64,000 nucleotides of DNA from Omphalotus guepiniiformis (taxonomy: Eukaryota > Basidiomycota > Agaricomycetes > Agaricales > Omphalotaceae), in the NCBI GenBank assembly GCA_028554645.1, contig JAQOOI010000080.1, forward strand, positions 496,001 through 560,000, written 5' to 3'. The notes under the pieces are model-generated. The model saw only the letters and a list, made by a program, of their open reading frames with translations. It was not told the DNA's origin and did no database searches. Below are positions 54,134 to 63,551 of the stretch, one piece after another. Position 1 is the first letter of the stretch. Each line of letters begins with the position of its first letter. A program made the translations under genes and the position numbers.

Positions 54134-55586
54134 AACTGAAAAGAAATCTTTTCTAAGACAAGCTGTTAAGTTCTTTGTTGATAAAGATGGTAAAATGTAT
54201 AGAAGGAATGAAGAACTAGATGGTCAACACAAGTTGGTTGTATCTAAAGCAAAGAGAATGTACATGATGCATGCTGCACATGACAATTTGGGTCATAAAG
54301 GGATATTTGCAACTAAAGCTGTCATAGACAAAAGATTTTGGTGGCCAGATATGGAGAAAGATATTAATTGGTTTGTCCAATCATGTCAGGCTTGTCAAAA
54401 TAGAAAGTTGGAACTTCTGAAAATACCACCCACTCTTACTTATACACCTTCTTTGTTTCAAAAGGTTCATGTAGATGTGTTTAAAGTGTCACCACCTAGT
54501 AATGGCTGTTCAAATGTTGTTCATGGTAGATGTGCATTGTCTTCTTGGTTAGAAGGTAGAGCATTGAAATCAGAATCAGCAAGACTAATGGGTGAATGGT
54601 TCTTTGAAGACATTATCTGTAGATGGGGTTGCCCTGATGAGGTTATCACTGATAATGCCCCAGCTATGAGAGCAATGTTGAGATGGTTGGAAGAGAAGTA
54701 TGGTATAAAAGGTATTACTATATCTCCATACAATTCTCAAGCCAATGGGAAGATAGAAAGAGCTCATTTTAATATCAGAACTGCTTTGGCAAAAGCAACT
54801 GGTGGAGATTTGAAGAGATGGTACTGGTTTCTGAAACATGTCTTTTGGGCAGATAGAGTGACTGTTAGAAGAGGTCTTGAATGTTCTCCATACTTCATAG
54901 TTACTAGGGCAGAGCCAATACTACCTTTGGATATTGTGGAATCAACTTGGTTGGTTAAACCTCCAGACAGAGTTCTGACTCATGAGGAATTACTTGGATT
55001 TAGAGCACAAGCTCTAGCTAAGCATAGAACTCATGTGAATAAAATGAGGGAAAGAGTAGATGAAAACAAAAGGAAAGCATTGATAAAGTTTGAACAAGAA
55101 TATGGAAATACTATAAAGGATTATGACTTTAAACCAGGAACTCTGGTTCAAGTCAGGAATACTCAGATTGAAAAGAGTTTAGACAGAAAGATGTATCCAA
55201 GATATAAGGGTCCCATGATTGTCATCAGAAGGACAAAAGGTGGATCATATGTTATTGCAGAAATGGATGGATCAGTGCTCAAAGAAAAAGTTGCAGCATT
55301 TAGAGTCCTACCTCATGCAGCCAGATACGAACCTATACAATTGCCAGACAATATTCATGAGCTAATAGACTTGGATAGTAAGCAATTGGAAGCTATGATT
55401 GAGGATGAAGATAAAGACTTGGTCAAAGATACAGATTATATTTTTGATGCCATACCCAATCTTAGGCTTGAAGGGGACGATTCTGATGAAGAAGACAGTG
55501 ATTTGGATCTTGGAGACAACTTAGAAGACAATGAGGAACCAGATTGGGATGAAGGAGTCAAAACCAGGTCAAAAAGACAGACTTGA
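54126..55586 (+). CDS. Gypsy II integrase, 486 aa
   Basis: Intact ORF overlapping the previous one by 8 nt. H2C2 zinc module: HDNLGHKG and CQACQ (residues about 47-85). Catalytic triad: HVDVF (Asp), ITDNAPAM (Asp), GKIERAHFN (Glu). The C-terminal domain DFKPGTLVQVRNTQ, RKMYPRYKGPMIVIRRTKGG resembles the GPY/F module, and the tail is acidic. No chromodomain. It inserts element DNA into chromosomes. The stop lies 157 bp from the end of the convergent alpha gene. Confidence 0.88.
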   Translation: MNKTEKKSFLRQAVKFFVDKDGKMYRRNEELDGQHKLVVSKAKRMYMMHAAHDNLGHKGIFATKAVIDKRFWWPDMEKDINWFVQSCQACQNRKLELLKIPPTLTYTPSLFQKVHVDVFKVSPPSNGCSNVVHGRCALSSWLEGRALKSESARLMGEWFFEDIICRWGCPDEVITDNAPAMRAMLRWLEEKYGIKGITISPYNSQANGKIERAHFNIRTALAKATGGDLKRWYWFLKHVFWADRVTVRRGLECSPYFIVTRAEPILPLDIVESTWLVKPPDRVLTHEELLGFRAQALAKHRTHVNKMRERVDENKRKALIKFEQEYGNTIKDYDFKPGTLVQVRNTQIEKSLDRKMYPRYKGPMIVIRRTKGGSYVIAEMDGSVLKEKVAAFRVLPHAARYEPIQLPDNIHELIDLDSKQLEAMIEDEDKDLVKDTDYIFDAIPNLRLEGDDSDEEDSDLDLGDNLEDNEEPDWDEGVKTRSKRQT

Positions 55587-55742
55587 ACTCGAAGTTGCAA
55601 CTAGTATCCTTCATTACAAAGTTATCTAGTCACTAAACGACTCTGAGTATGAACATAATGTATAGTAAGGACAGTGGTTAGGTATATATAATATATGCCG
55701 GACATTTAAAAGAACATTGTAAATAAAGTGGTACCAGCGGAA

Positions 55743-57061
55743 CTACTCGTCAGTGGTCATGTCGGTGGTAGAGGTAGAATCTACTGAGTCCATGGAGTCA
55801 TCTCCATCAACATCGGAACTATCTTCAATGGACTTCTTCTTAATAACTAAGGAAAGATTGTCTGCTAGCTTCTACATGTCACGATAACGAGCACTGTTGA
55901 TTTGAACAATGTGTGCGAGAGTAGAACACTCGGTATGAAGGCAATTGTGAATAGCCTTAAGAGATTTGAGCATGAGTTGGTCGTAATCGTAGTATGGAAC
56001 GAACGCAAGTGTCTTAAGAACACTGGTGTGAGCCATATCACATAGGGCCTTCTCGACTATAAAGAATAATGTCAGAATGCATATTAAATACTATTAAGTG
56101 TGTACTTACAGTCAGTTTCTTCACTAAGGTTTGAAACAGCTGTTTCCAACTTGAGTCGTTTTTGGCTGGATGTTGCAAAGCCCTTCAAAATGTAGTGGTT
56201 AGCCTTCCTGTATGCGCCAGAGGATTGATCCAATCCAGGAACTGCTGAGTATGGCATGCTTACAACGGCGTGTTGGTTCACAATAAGTTCTGCCTTACGG
56301 AACTAGTAACAAATTAATATATGTCTGGTTGAAGATAATGAGTAACTTACAGTAAGATTCTTGATGGCACTAGCTTCTTTAGCACTGCTAGAGTCCTTAG
56401 TACTGTCAGTCATCTGTAAGAACAATGTGTACGAAGTGTTAGTACATAGTTATTAATTACAGGGTGGAAATTACTTACAAGTGCTTCACCGACAGTTTTG
56501 TCGAGAGAAGGGGTAATAATGACTTCAACATTGTCGTCGTCGTCACAAACAGCCTTGGACTTGGGAGTTTCCTTGCCCTGGAATAAAGTTAGATAATGAA
56601 TATAAGTCCGGTAGATATTCGTACCTTGCGTTTACAATTGTTACCTTCTTCCTTAGTCTTAGCGACTGCTTCAGCAGCAGCAGCAGCATTCTTGAGATGT
56701 TCTTGAACCATATGGTCAAGGTGTTTCTGAAGTCCGGCTACAGAACGAAGAGGCGACATTTGAGGACAAGCTGCCATAACCGCCTGAAGGGCAGTGACGT
56801 TGTCTTCAAACTTCTTGAAGAGTTCGTCGTCGGCAGCTGTAGTAGCCATATCGAGGGGTTTAACCTTAAACTCGATTTATTATTAAACACCGGACGATTA
56901 TTAAAAATGAAATAACATACCAAGAAGTCACAAAGTGTCTTAGCAAATTGGAACATCTCTCCATCAGGAACGTTACGAGCACGAGCACGGTCAAAGGTGC
57001 CGCGACGAAGTTCCAGCAAAGCAAGCCAGTCTTCTTTGATGAAAGTGGGAGTAGGGGTCAT
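55743..57061 (-). CDS. Accessory gene 'alpha' of gypsy element II, 6 exons, antisense to pol
   Basis: Exons (minus): 57061-56921, 56864-56625, 56577-56479, 56413-56351, 56302-56110, 56056-55743. All five introns (47-65 nt) are GT-AG, and exon lengths keep the frame throughout. The start MTPTPTFIKEDWLALL is chosen because a TATA box (57150-57141) puts the transcript start near 57120, below the earlier ATG at 57133. Product: 306 aa if the TAG at 55872-55874 is the real end, or 348 aa if that codon was CAG, since the frame runs on to an acidic tail ending DMTTDE. Segments: helical N terminus, alanine-rich helix (KNAAAAAEAVAK), basic patch CKRKGKETPKSK, acidic patch DDDDN, helical C terminus (LAFVPYYDYDQLMLKSL). 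No known domain. Homologous by layout to 25565-26926. Function unknown. Confidence 0.78.
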
Positions 57062-57140
57062 TGAGAAAGTAAGAGCTTGTGATAACGAGTTATAGAACAA
57101 ATGAATGATGGTTCGATGCAATTTATGATCCATACATTTG

Positions 57141-57150
57141 TTCTTTTATA
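57141..57150 (-). promoter_or_regulatory. TATA box of alpha gene II
   Basis: TATAAAAGAA on the minus strand, about 90 bp before the chosen ATG. It is independent of the LTR promoter and drives the strand opposite to gag-pol. Confidence 0.6.
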
Positions 57151-57253
57151 GCTGAAAAATGTATTGTACCTGGCTGAAAATTTTTGAGGTCGAAAAATTG
57201 TCTTCAAATTATCTTAGGGGTATAATGTTCAGCGGGGGTGCTGAAATTTTTGG

Positions 57254-57267
57254 TTTGGGGGAGAGGG
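57254..57267 (+). other. Polypurine-like tract after alpha gene II
   Basis: TTTGGGGGAGAGGG lies about 193 bp upstream of the alpha start codon, matching the tract at 25331 in position and sequence. The next bases, TGACAAGTTACGG, are not the start of the family II LTR, so whether this is a 3' or an internal tract is open. Confidence 0.5.
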
Positions 57268-57733
57268 TGACAAGTTACGGAAAATTTATGAATATATTTA
57301 TTATCCGGTGTATATTCAAATTAAAAGAAACATAAAGAATAAAAAGAATAATGAAGCTAAAAGAATGTAATAACGAAGTTGTGGTCATTTCTTAAAATAG
57401 AATTTAAGCGCTGAGCGACAATCTTTGATTTTGAATTTCAGCTGGACTTCAGAAAGTCAGCGGCGACTTCAATTTCTTAGAATCTTAAGGTTTAGATTCA
57501 CTTATAATCAAAAAGAAGAGCACAATAAGAATGATATTTCTGTACACTAAGTGTCTACAAGCAATGGGTAGAACTTAAACTTAGGTACAGGCAACGATAA
57601 GGTAATGACAATGTGAAAATTAAATGTTTGATGTGACGCAGCACGACCTACAAAGAAACGAGACCATCGAGATAAGCGTAAAGGAAGTAATTCAAAAGAA
57701 GACGCTGGGGCACGGAATAATGAATAAGGGGAG
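57268..57733 (+). other. Unassigned, possible truncated 3' LTR of gypsy II
   Basis: Begins TGACAAGTTACGG after the polypurine tract, is AT-rich with no ORF, and is cut by the gypsy III LTR at 57734. No second copy occurs in the window, so its LTR status cannot be tested here. Confidence 0.35.
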
Positions 57734-58185
57734 TGTCAGCGACTCGAGTTATCAAACTTAAATAACCAAACACAATGATCTTAGTTTCACACGAGTAAGA
57801 GAAAAGCAGAAAGTGGTATTGAGAAAAGAGACGATACAAGGAAGTATGCTAAGTACAAGTCTAAACTCGAGGAGTTATTGACAAGATCGAAGCTAAAGAA
57901 ATATCTACCTAAGCGGACTTGTTATATACGTAAATAAAACCCTAAACCCTGGGCTATAACCCTTGACTAATCCACCGTGTGTCTACCATGAGTTCGATCG
58001 CCTCAAGTGTTTCATTAATGATCGTGATTGCCTTGAGGTCTACATGCTTGATCTCGATCATCATGCTACCTATGTGTGTATTTAATATAACCCTAGATCT
58101 ATAACTTAAGATGCTATCTACTGATAATAAAAGTGTCTATATGTACAAACAATGAGATAAGATGAAAAAAGAAAACATTCGTAAC
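57734..58185 (-). repeat. Gypsy III 3' LTR
   Basis: 452 bp, TGTCAGCGACTCGAG...CATTCGTAACA, a direct repeat of 63552-64000. Over the shared 449 bp I see only three differences, all transitions, so insertion is recent. It contains CAATAACTCC and the predicted transcript start sequence. Confidence 0.93.
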
Positions 58186-58199
58186 ATGACCCCCTCCTT
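58186..58199 (-). other. Gypsy III polypurine tract
   Basis: Minus-strand TAAGGAGGGGGTCA precedes the LTR start TGTTACGAATG. Confidence 0.85.
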
Positions 58200-60381
58200 A
58201 GGGACGATGTCCCCATCGTCCTAACTTTACTGCTAATGCTTCTGTCGGCATCTTCTTTGTTTCTACTACTTCTGTACATGCTTCAGAGATAGGTCGTAAC
58301 AATGATGTCGGGAATAAGGAAATTGGGACCTCAATCTTTCTTAACTGAGGTGGTCGTGGTTTAGTGGAGGATTTTTTATGGAACTCTTCGATTGCTTCTT
58401 TTGCGTTTGCAAGGTTTGCTAATGGTTCCCATGTTTGTTCGTGCCGTGAGTATCCCTTCCATTGGACTTTGTATCCGAATCTCCCTCCCCTATATTTCCC
58501 TGAATCTACTATTTCTTCCACTTCGAACTCCGGTTCTTCTCCTTCTATCACTGGTGGCGGATTATCATTCTTAGGCTGCTCGGGGAATTCAGGCAGATGA
58601 TAGGGTGACAGTAAAACTTCGTTAAAGACTGGATGTATTCTCTTCCAAGTCTTCGGAATCTTTAGCTGGTATGATGTCGCTCCAATTTCCTTTACAACTT
58701 CGAAAGGACCAAATTGTTTATCATCCAACTTCTTTATTGGTTGATCAGAAGTCAGATTTGTTGCTTCAAGCCATACTTTGTCATTAGGCTTGTATTCGAC
58801 TGATGGTTTCCTTTTCTTGTCGTAATACCGAGTCATGTCTTCCTTTGCCTTTTTGAGTGCTGCTCCTACTTCATCCCTGATCTTGACCATCTTATCGGCA
58901 ACTTCCTGTGCTGTGGGGTTTGCCGACGGAGTTTTTGGAGCTGTTCCTTTATACGGATGTCGTCCCATATCCGCATAGAATGGAGTGACACCCGTCGCTG
59001 AGTGTATTCTGTCATTCAACACAAACTCTGCTGTCGGTAACCATTCATGCCAGTCGTTCTGATGTTGATTGATGAATAACCGGAGATAATGTTCAATCTC
59101 TTGGTTCATCCGTTCCGTCTGTCCATCCGTCTGTGGGTGATATGCCGTTGTGAAACTCCCCTGAATGCCTAATAACCGGTATAGTTCCTTCATGAATCGG
59201 GAATGATATTGAGGTCCCCGATCATGAATAATCTTTCTCGGTAATCCATGTATAGGAAAGATTTTGTCCCTATAGATTCTGGCCATTCCTTCAGACGTTA
59301 ACGACATGTGTGTGGGTACCAAACGTGTTCGTTTGGTGAAATGGTCCACAGTCACACTTATGGCATTAAAACCTCCAGCTTCCGGTAGTTCTCCGATCAG
59401 ATCCGTTCCTATGACTTCCCAGGGACCTTGTGGAACATTGTTTGTGACTAGTGTTCCCGTTGGTTTGGTTCGATGAATCTTAGTGGCCTGACACTTTTCA
59501 CACCCTTTAACGTATTTCCGTACATCCTGAGTGATTCCCGGCCACCAATAGTTTCTCGTCACCAATTCCATGGTTTTGAACTGCCCTGGATGTCCCGTCA
59601 GAACGGTATCATGATGTAGTCCAATGATCTTTCCCCGTAACCTATTATCAATAGGCACGTAAATCCTATCCTGCCACGTCACAATTCCTTCCTCTGACTC
59701 GACCCAATCCTTCTCTTTTCCTTCTAAAGCCTTATTCACTAGATTATCTCGCACTTTTGACTTTTTCTTGATAAGATCTAAGATCTCGTCCTCGGGAATC
59801 TCTAGTCTGTTGATTGAAAAAAGTTCCGGCTTTAAAAGTACCACATCCTCATTGTCTTTCTCCCCCGTCTCATGATTGGCCATCCTGGACAATGCATCTG
59901 GCTTTCCCATTGACTTTCCGGGTTTATGAATCAATGTAAAGTCGTATTCGGATAATTCAGTGATCCATCGGGCTTGTCGGCGATTCAATTTCTGAGGCTT
60001 TTTGAAATACTGAAGATTTTGATGATCTGTATAGATCTCAAATGACTCTTCCGCACCCATCAGATACTGTCTCCAATCTGCTAAGGAATCCATAATGGCC
60101 ATCATTTCCTTATCATAGATCTCATAATTATGTTCCGTTTCATTTAGAGATCTCGATCTGAACGCAATAGGCCACCATTTTCCATCTATCTTTTGCGATA
60201 AGACAGCTCCGTTCGCATAATCTGATGAATCTGCCTCGACTCTGAATTGTCCATGATCACGGGGTATGGTTAGAACTACTTCTTCGGCAATTCTACTTTT
60301 GAGTTCTTCGAATGCCTGCTGTTGTTGCTCTGTCCATTCCCACTTTGAATTCCTGGTCAGTGATGACAATGGTTTCGCCAC
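58198..60381 (-). CDS. Gypsy III RNase H - integrase - chromodomain, 727 aa
   Basis: Continues the pol frame below a TGA at about 60404. RNase H: FRVEADSSDYANGAVLSQ, YEIYDKEMMAI, FEIYTDHQNLQYF. Integrase zinc module HHDTVLTGHPGQ ... CEKCQ; core GTDLIGEL, IIHDRGPQYHS, HPQTDGQTERMNQ; GPY/F module QFGPFEVVKEIG. The C-terminal chromodomain EVEEIVDSGKYRGGRFGYKV, then WKGYSRHEQTWEP (residues about 636-680), makes this a chromovirus. Chromodomains target integration to particular chromatin. Confidence 0.92.
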   Translation of the reverse strand: MAKPLSSLTRNSKWEWTEQQQQAFEELKSRIAEEVVLTIPRDHGQFRVEADSSDYANGAVLSQKIDGKWWPIAFRSRSLNETEHNYEIYDKEMMAIMDSLADWRQYLMGAEESFEIYTDHQNLQYFKKPQKLNRRQARWITELSEYDFTLIHKPGKSMGKPDALSRMANHETGEKDNEDVVLLKPELFSINRLEIPEDEILDLIKKKSKVRDNLVNKALEGKEKDWVESEEGIVTWQDRIYVPIDNRLRGKIIGLHHDTVLTGHPGQFKTMELVTRNYWWPGITQDVRKYVKGCEKCQATKIHRTKPTGTLVTNNVPQGPWEVIGTDLIGELPEAGGFNAISVTVDHFTKRTRLVPTHMSLTSEGMARIYRDKIFPIHGLPRKIIHDRGPQYHSRFMKELYRLLGIQGSFTTAYHPQTDGQTERMNQEIEHYLRLFINQHQNDWHEWLPTAEFVLNDRIHSATGVTPFYADMGRHPYKGTAPKTPSANPTAQEVADKMVKIRDEVGAALKKAKEDMTRYYDKKRKPSVEYKPNDKVWLEATNLTSDQPIKKLDDKQFGPFEVVKEIGATSYQLKIPKTWKRIHPVFNEVLLSPYHLPEFPEQPKNDNPPPVIEGEEPEFEVEEIVDSGKYRGGRFGYKVQWKGYSRHEQTWEPLANLANAKEAIEEFHKKSSTKPRPPQLRKIEVPISLFPTSLLRPISEACTEVVETKKMPTEALAVKLGRWGHRP

Positions 60382-60402
60382 TTGACTAAATCCTCGGATA
60401 AA

Positions 60403-62292
60403 TCATTGATAGAAGTTGCAGAAACCCAAGAAGGACTGTACTTCCTTCTTGTTTCCTGGTATTTTCCATTCTTTTACTGCTTTGACTTTCTTTGGATCCA
60501 TCCGCACTTGTCCATTTCCTACAAACACTCCAAGGTACTCAACATTACTGGTCTCGAATTCGCACTTTTCAGGTCTAAGATACAACTTGTGTTGTCGTAA
60601 TATATCTAACACCTGTTTTACAATTGACTCGTGCTCTTCGATTGTATTTGTGAAAACCAAGATATCGTCTAAGTACACCATGACGTGACCTTTGTTGATC
60701 AAATCCCTTAAGATATGATTCATGAATGCTTGGAAGGTCGCCGGAGAATTTGTAAGACCAAAGAACATAACCGTTGGTTCAAAGAGCCCCCAATTAGTCC
60801 TAAATGCCGCCTTTCACTCATCACCCTCTTTGATCCGGATATTATTGTATCCCCATCGAACATCCATTTTCGAAAATACTTTCGAATCCTTCAGCTTATC
60901 AATGAGTTCTTGAATGAGCGGCAACGGGTATTTGTTCTTTATCGTTGCTTCATTCAACTTCCGATAATCCTGAACAGGTCAAAGTTTCCCATCTTTCTTT
61001 GCCACAAAGAAGAATGGTGAGGCCATCGGTGACTTTGATGGTCTAATTCGTCCAGATTTCAGATTTTCCTTGATGAACTCATCTAAAACTTTCTGTTCCG
61101 AAGGATTTAATGGATAGACCTTGCAATCTACTGGTGTAAAGTCTGGTTTTAGTTCAATTGCATGGTCCCAGGGTCTCCGTTCGGGTAAATTTTGGAAATC
61201 GGCTTCATCAAAAACATCCTTATACTCATTGATGTACTTGTCTGCTTTTGACTCAGTCTTTTTGCCTTTTCCAAAGTCCATACTCCGAAGATATCCATCC
61301 CAATTCAGGTAAAACAACTGATCCCCTTCTTCCAGTTCCCGAACTTTAGCATCGGATTCAGGTTTTAGGTAATACGGTATGTAACCACACTTCTTAGGAC
61401 ATTGATCAAACTTTAAGGTTGAGTCATTCCAATCTATATTGGGGTTATGACGTCTTAACCAATTGAGTCCCAGGAATATGTCCGTTTTGCCTAAATTTGT
61501 AACAGCAAGTTCAATGTGTTCCACATGATCTCCCATTACTAATCTGACTTCTATGAATCCTTCAATTGAACCGTCCTCGTTTAAGGTACCATCAGCATTG
61601 TATACCGGCATCTTTACTGGTAATTTCTTAACAGTTAAGCCATGTCGCTCTACGAATTCTTTATTGACGCAAGAACCCGTTGCTCCACTGTCAAGTAATG
61701 CCGATGTTTCTATCTGCTTGCCACTTTCGATGTCATCAATTGTAACAGACAGCTTGAGATCTCTGCCTTTAGTACCTTTTACAAACCGCAAGTTTTTCTT
61801 GAGTGACTTTACGGCTGTGACGGCTTCGCTAATGTCCAATGACCGGATCTGGGCAACCGTTTCTTCCGATGCTTCCCTGGCCCGACAGGTTGGCATCCAT
61901 GCTCTCAAAATTCCCACCGCTCGTTCTGACTCATCCTCCCTTACTCTCTGTGCTATCCATTCTGGTGAATTCGGCGGATAACATTCTCTCACAGGTTTTG
62001 AATCGGTCTTTGTAGATACTGTCACAAATTTATTCTCAGGATGATTAAATACAAAGTGAAAATTGCTATCTTTGTGATCTACACTAGACTGTTCCGATTC
62101 CGACTCAGAAGGACCTGTATTCACTTCTGAGCTTTGACAAAACCCGTGTCCGATTTCAACCAGTTTAAGAACCAACTCGGCGGCTGTTCTTCTTTCTTCT
62201 CTTCTTCCTGCACATTCACCTGCCTCACTCTCTGACTCCGCTTCACTGGACAATCCCGCGAGATATGCCCCCTCTGTCCGCAATTGAAACAC
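60403..62292 (-). pseudogene. Gypsy III protease and reverse transcriptase
   Basis: Open from about 62292 to 60979, then on in the same frame through stops at 60979 (TGA in KLxPVQDYR) and about 60813 (TGA where tryptophan is expected, GDExKAAF), and down to the stop at 60404 (FYQxFIRGF). Protease: ETSALLDSGATGSCVN (about residue 200). RT: SPMASPFFFVAKKDGKL, FGLTNSPATFQAFMN, MVYLDDILVF. All three stops are single transitions. The pol frame overlaps gag by 172 nt in the -1 frame, implying -1 frameshifting. Confidence 0.9.
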
Positions 62293-63014
62293 TGCCCATT
62301 CCTTCGAGCCGCGTCAATGTCCATGGGTTTACCTGTACCCCCAAAGGTTGTTCCTGTGGCGTCTCTCCGATCACCACTTCCTGCCGCATTTTGCGGACTT
62401 TCTCTTCTTGGCGTAAACGCCGGTCGGTTCTGATTCTTATTCTTGCGCCATTCCTGACGCCTTCTCCATAGTTGATCAATCTTGATCACTACGTCCTTCC
62501 ATTCATCGTACACTTTGGGCAACTCGTCTCTCGTGTAGATGGCATCAATAGTTTTCTCGTTAATGCCCTTCTCGATGAGCCGCACCACATACGGGTCATC
62601 CTTCTTGTAATCTGCCTCCGTCAACAGTATCTCCAACTCCTGGAAATACTCCTCCGCCGTCCCTGCTCCCTGCTTCAACAACTCCACCTTCTCCTGCGCT
62701 GTCCTCTGCAGACCGGAATCTAAGAACGCCTTGTTCAAGGCTTGCTTGAAATGCGCCCAGTCCTTCTGCCATTTCTCGTTGTCTTGGTCAAAATGGGTAT
62801 TATAGTAATTATTGACCCATCCGTCTACAAGCTTCCCATTCATGAAAGAGATCGCAACATCAATCCTTTCATCGTCGGTCGTGATACCGTTTTTCTTATC
62901 ACGGATATATGTGAAGAGTCTTCGACGCCAATTCTTGAATTCGGATTTGACACCGGTGAAGTTATCGGGTTTGTTGAGGAGTGATTTTCCTCGCGAAGTT
63001 TCGATTTCAGACAT
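62121..63014 (-). CDS. gag: Gypsy III Gag, 297 aa
   Basis: MSEIETSRGKSLLNKPDNF; capsid-type core (FKNWRRRLFTYIRDK, WAHFKQALNKAFLD, AEEYFQELEILL) and a CCHC knuckle CFNCGQRGHISRDC near residues 240-253, with basic flanks. Intact. It forms the particle and binds element RNA. Confidence 0.92.
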   Translation of the reverse strand: MSEIETSRGKSLLNKPDNFTGVKSEFKNWRRRLFTYIRDKKNGITTDDERIDVAISFMNGKLVDGWVNNYYNTHFDQDNEKWQKDWAHFKQALNKAFLDSGLQRTAQEKVELLKQGAGTAEEYFQELEILLTEADYKKDDPYVVRLIEKGINEKTIDAIYTRDELPKVYDEWKDVVIKIDQLWRRRQEWRKNKNQNRPAFTPRRESPQNAAGSGDRRDATGTTFGGTGKPMDIDAARRNGQCFNCGQRGHISRDCPVKRSQRVRQVNVQEEEKKEEQPPSWFLNWLKSDTGFVKAQK

Positions 63015-63536
63015 TCTGATAGGAGTATGAGGTCGGGTAGAATAGGGAGATGATGCAAGAGATTTGTATGAAGGTGTGACAGGTGATGGGATAGTGGTTT
63101 CTTCGAAGAGACTGCTAAAGTTCCCCCAAGATTCCGTAATGGTAGAGTTTACTTCGGTCCGTCAGTAACCTCACGAAGAGATTTCAGGACCTTTTCTGCC
63201 TCTAATAAACGAGTTCCTAAATCCGTGCTCACTTGCTGAGTAAACCTGGGCGTGCCTTTCTAGGAGTGCACCTCGTTCCCCAAGTGCAAAGTCCCTTCCC
63301 TGAAGGTCAGTTATCAGACAATGCTTTCTGCTGCCAGTACAGAGTCGGACTCAACGTTACTCTTTTGTACTATAGGCGCAATTACTCTATTAGAGCACAG
63401 ATTCCTAATTCGGATGGAAACCCGAATATCAAAGGGAGAAAAATGAAGTAAGCGTGTGAAGGTGAAGAGAAACTTACTTGCTACTGAAATAGCAACAAGA
63501 AGGCAAACTTGAATTGTATTGGTCGGGTGAGTTGTG
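63015..63536 (-). other. Gypsy III 5' leader
   Basis: Untranslated stretch between primer site and gag. On the plus strand 63200-63330 is rich in short complementary words (for example CACTTGCTGAG and CCCTGAAGGTCAG), suggesting a structured leader, but no defined element is recognised. Confidence 0.45.
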
Positions 63537-63550
63537 TTAGCTTCGATCTT
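63537..63550 (-). other. Self-complementary primer-binding site of gypsy III
   Basis: Minus-strand AAGATCGAAGCTAA lies one base after the LTR end. It is the exact reverse complement of TTAGCTTCGATCTT inside the same LTR (minus strand, 63714-63701). It does not begin TGG, so no ordinary tRNA CCA end would pair. Confidence 0.75.
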
Positions 63551-63551
63551 A

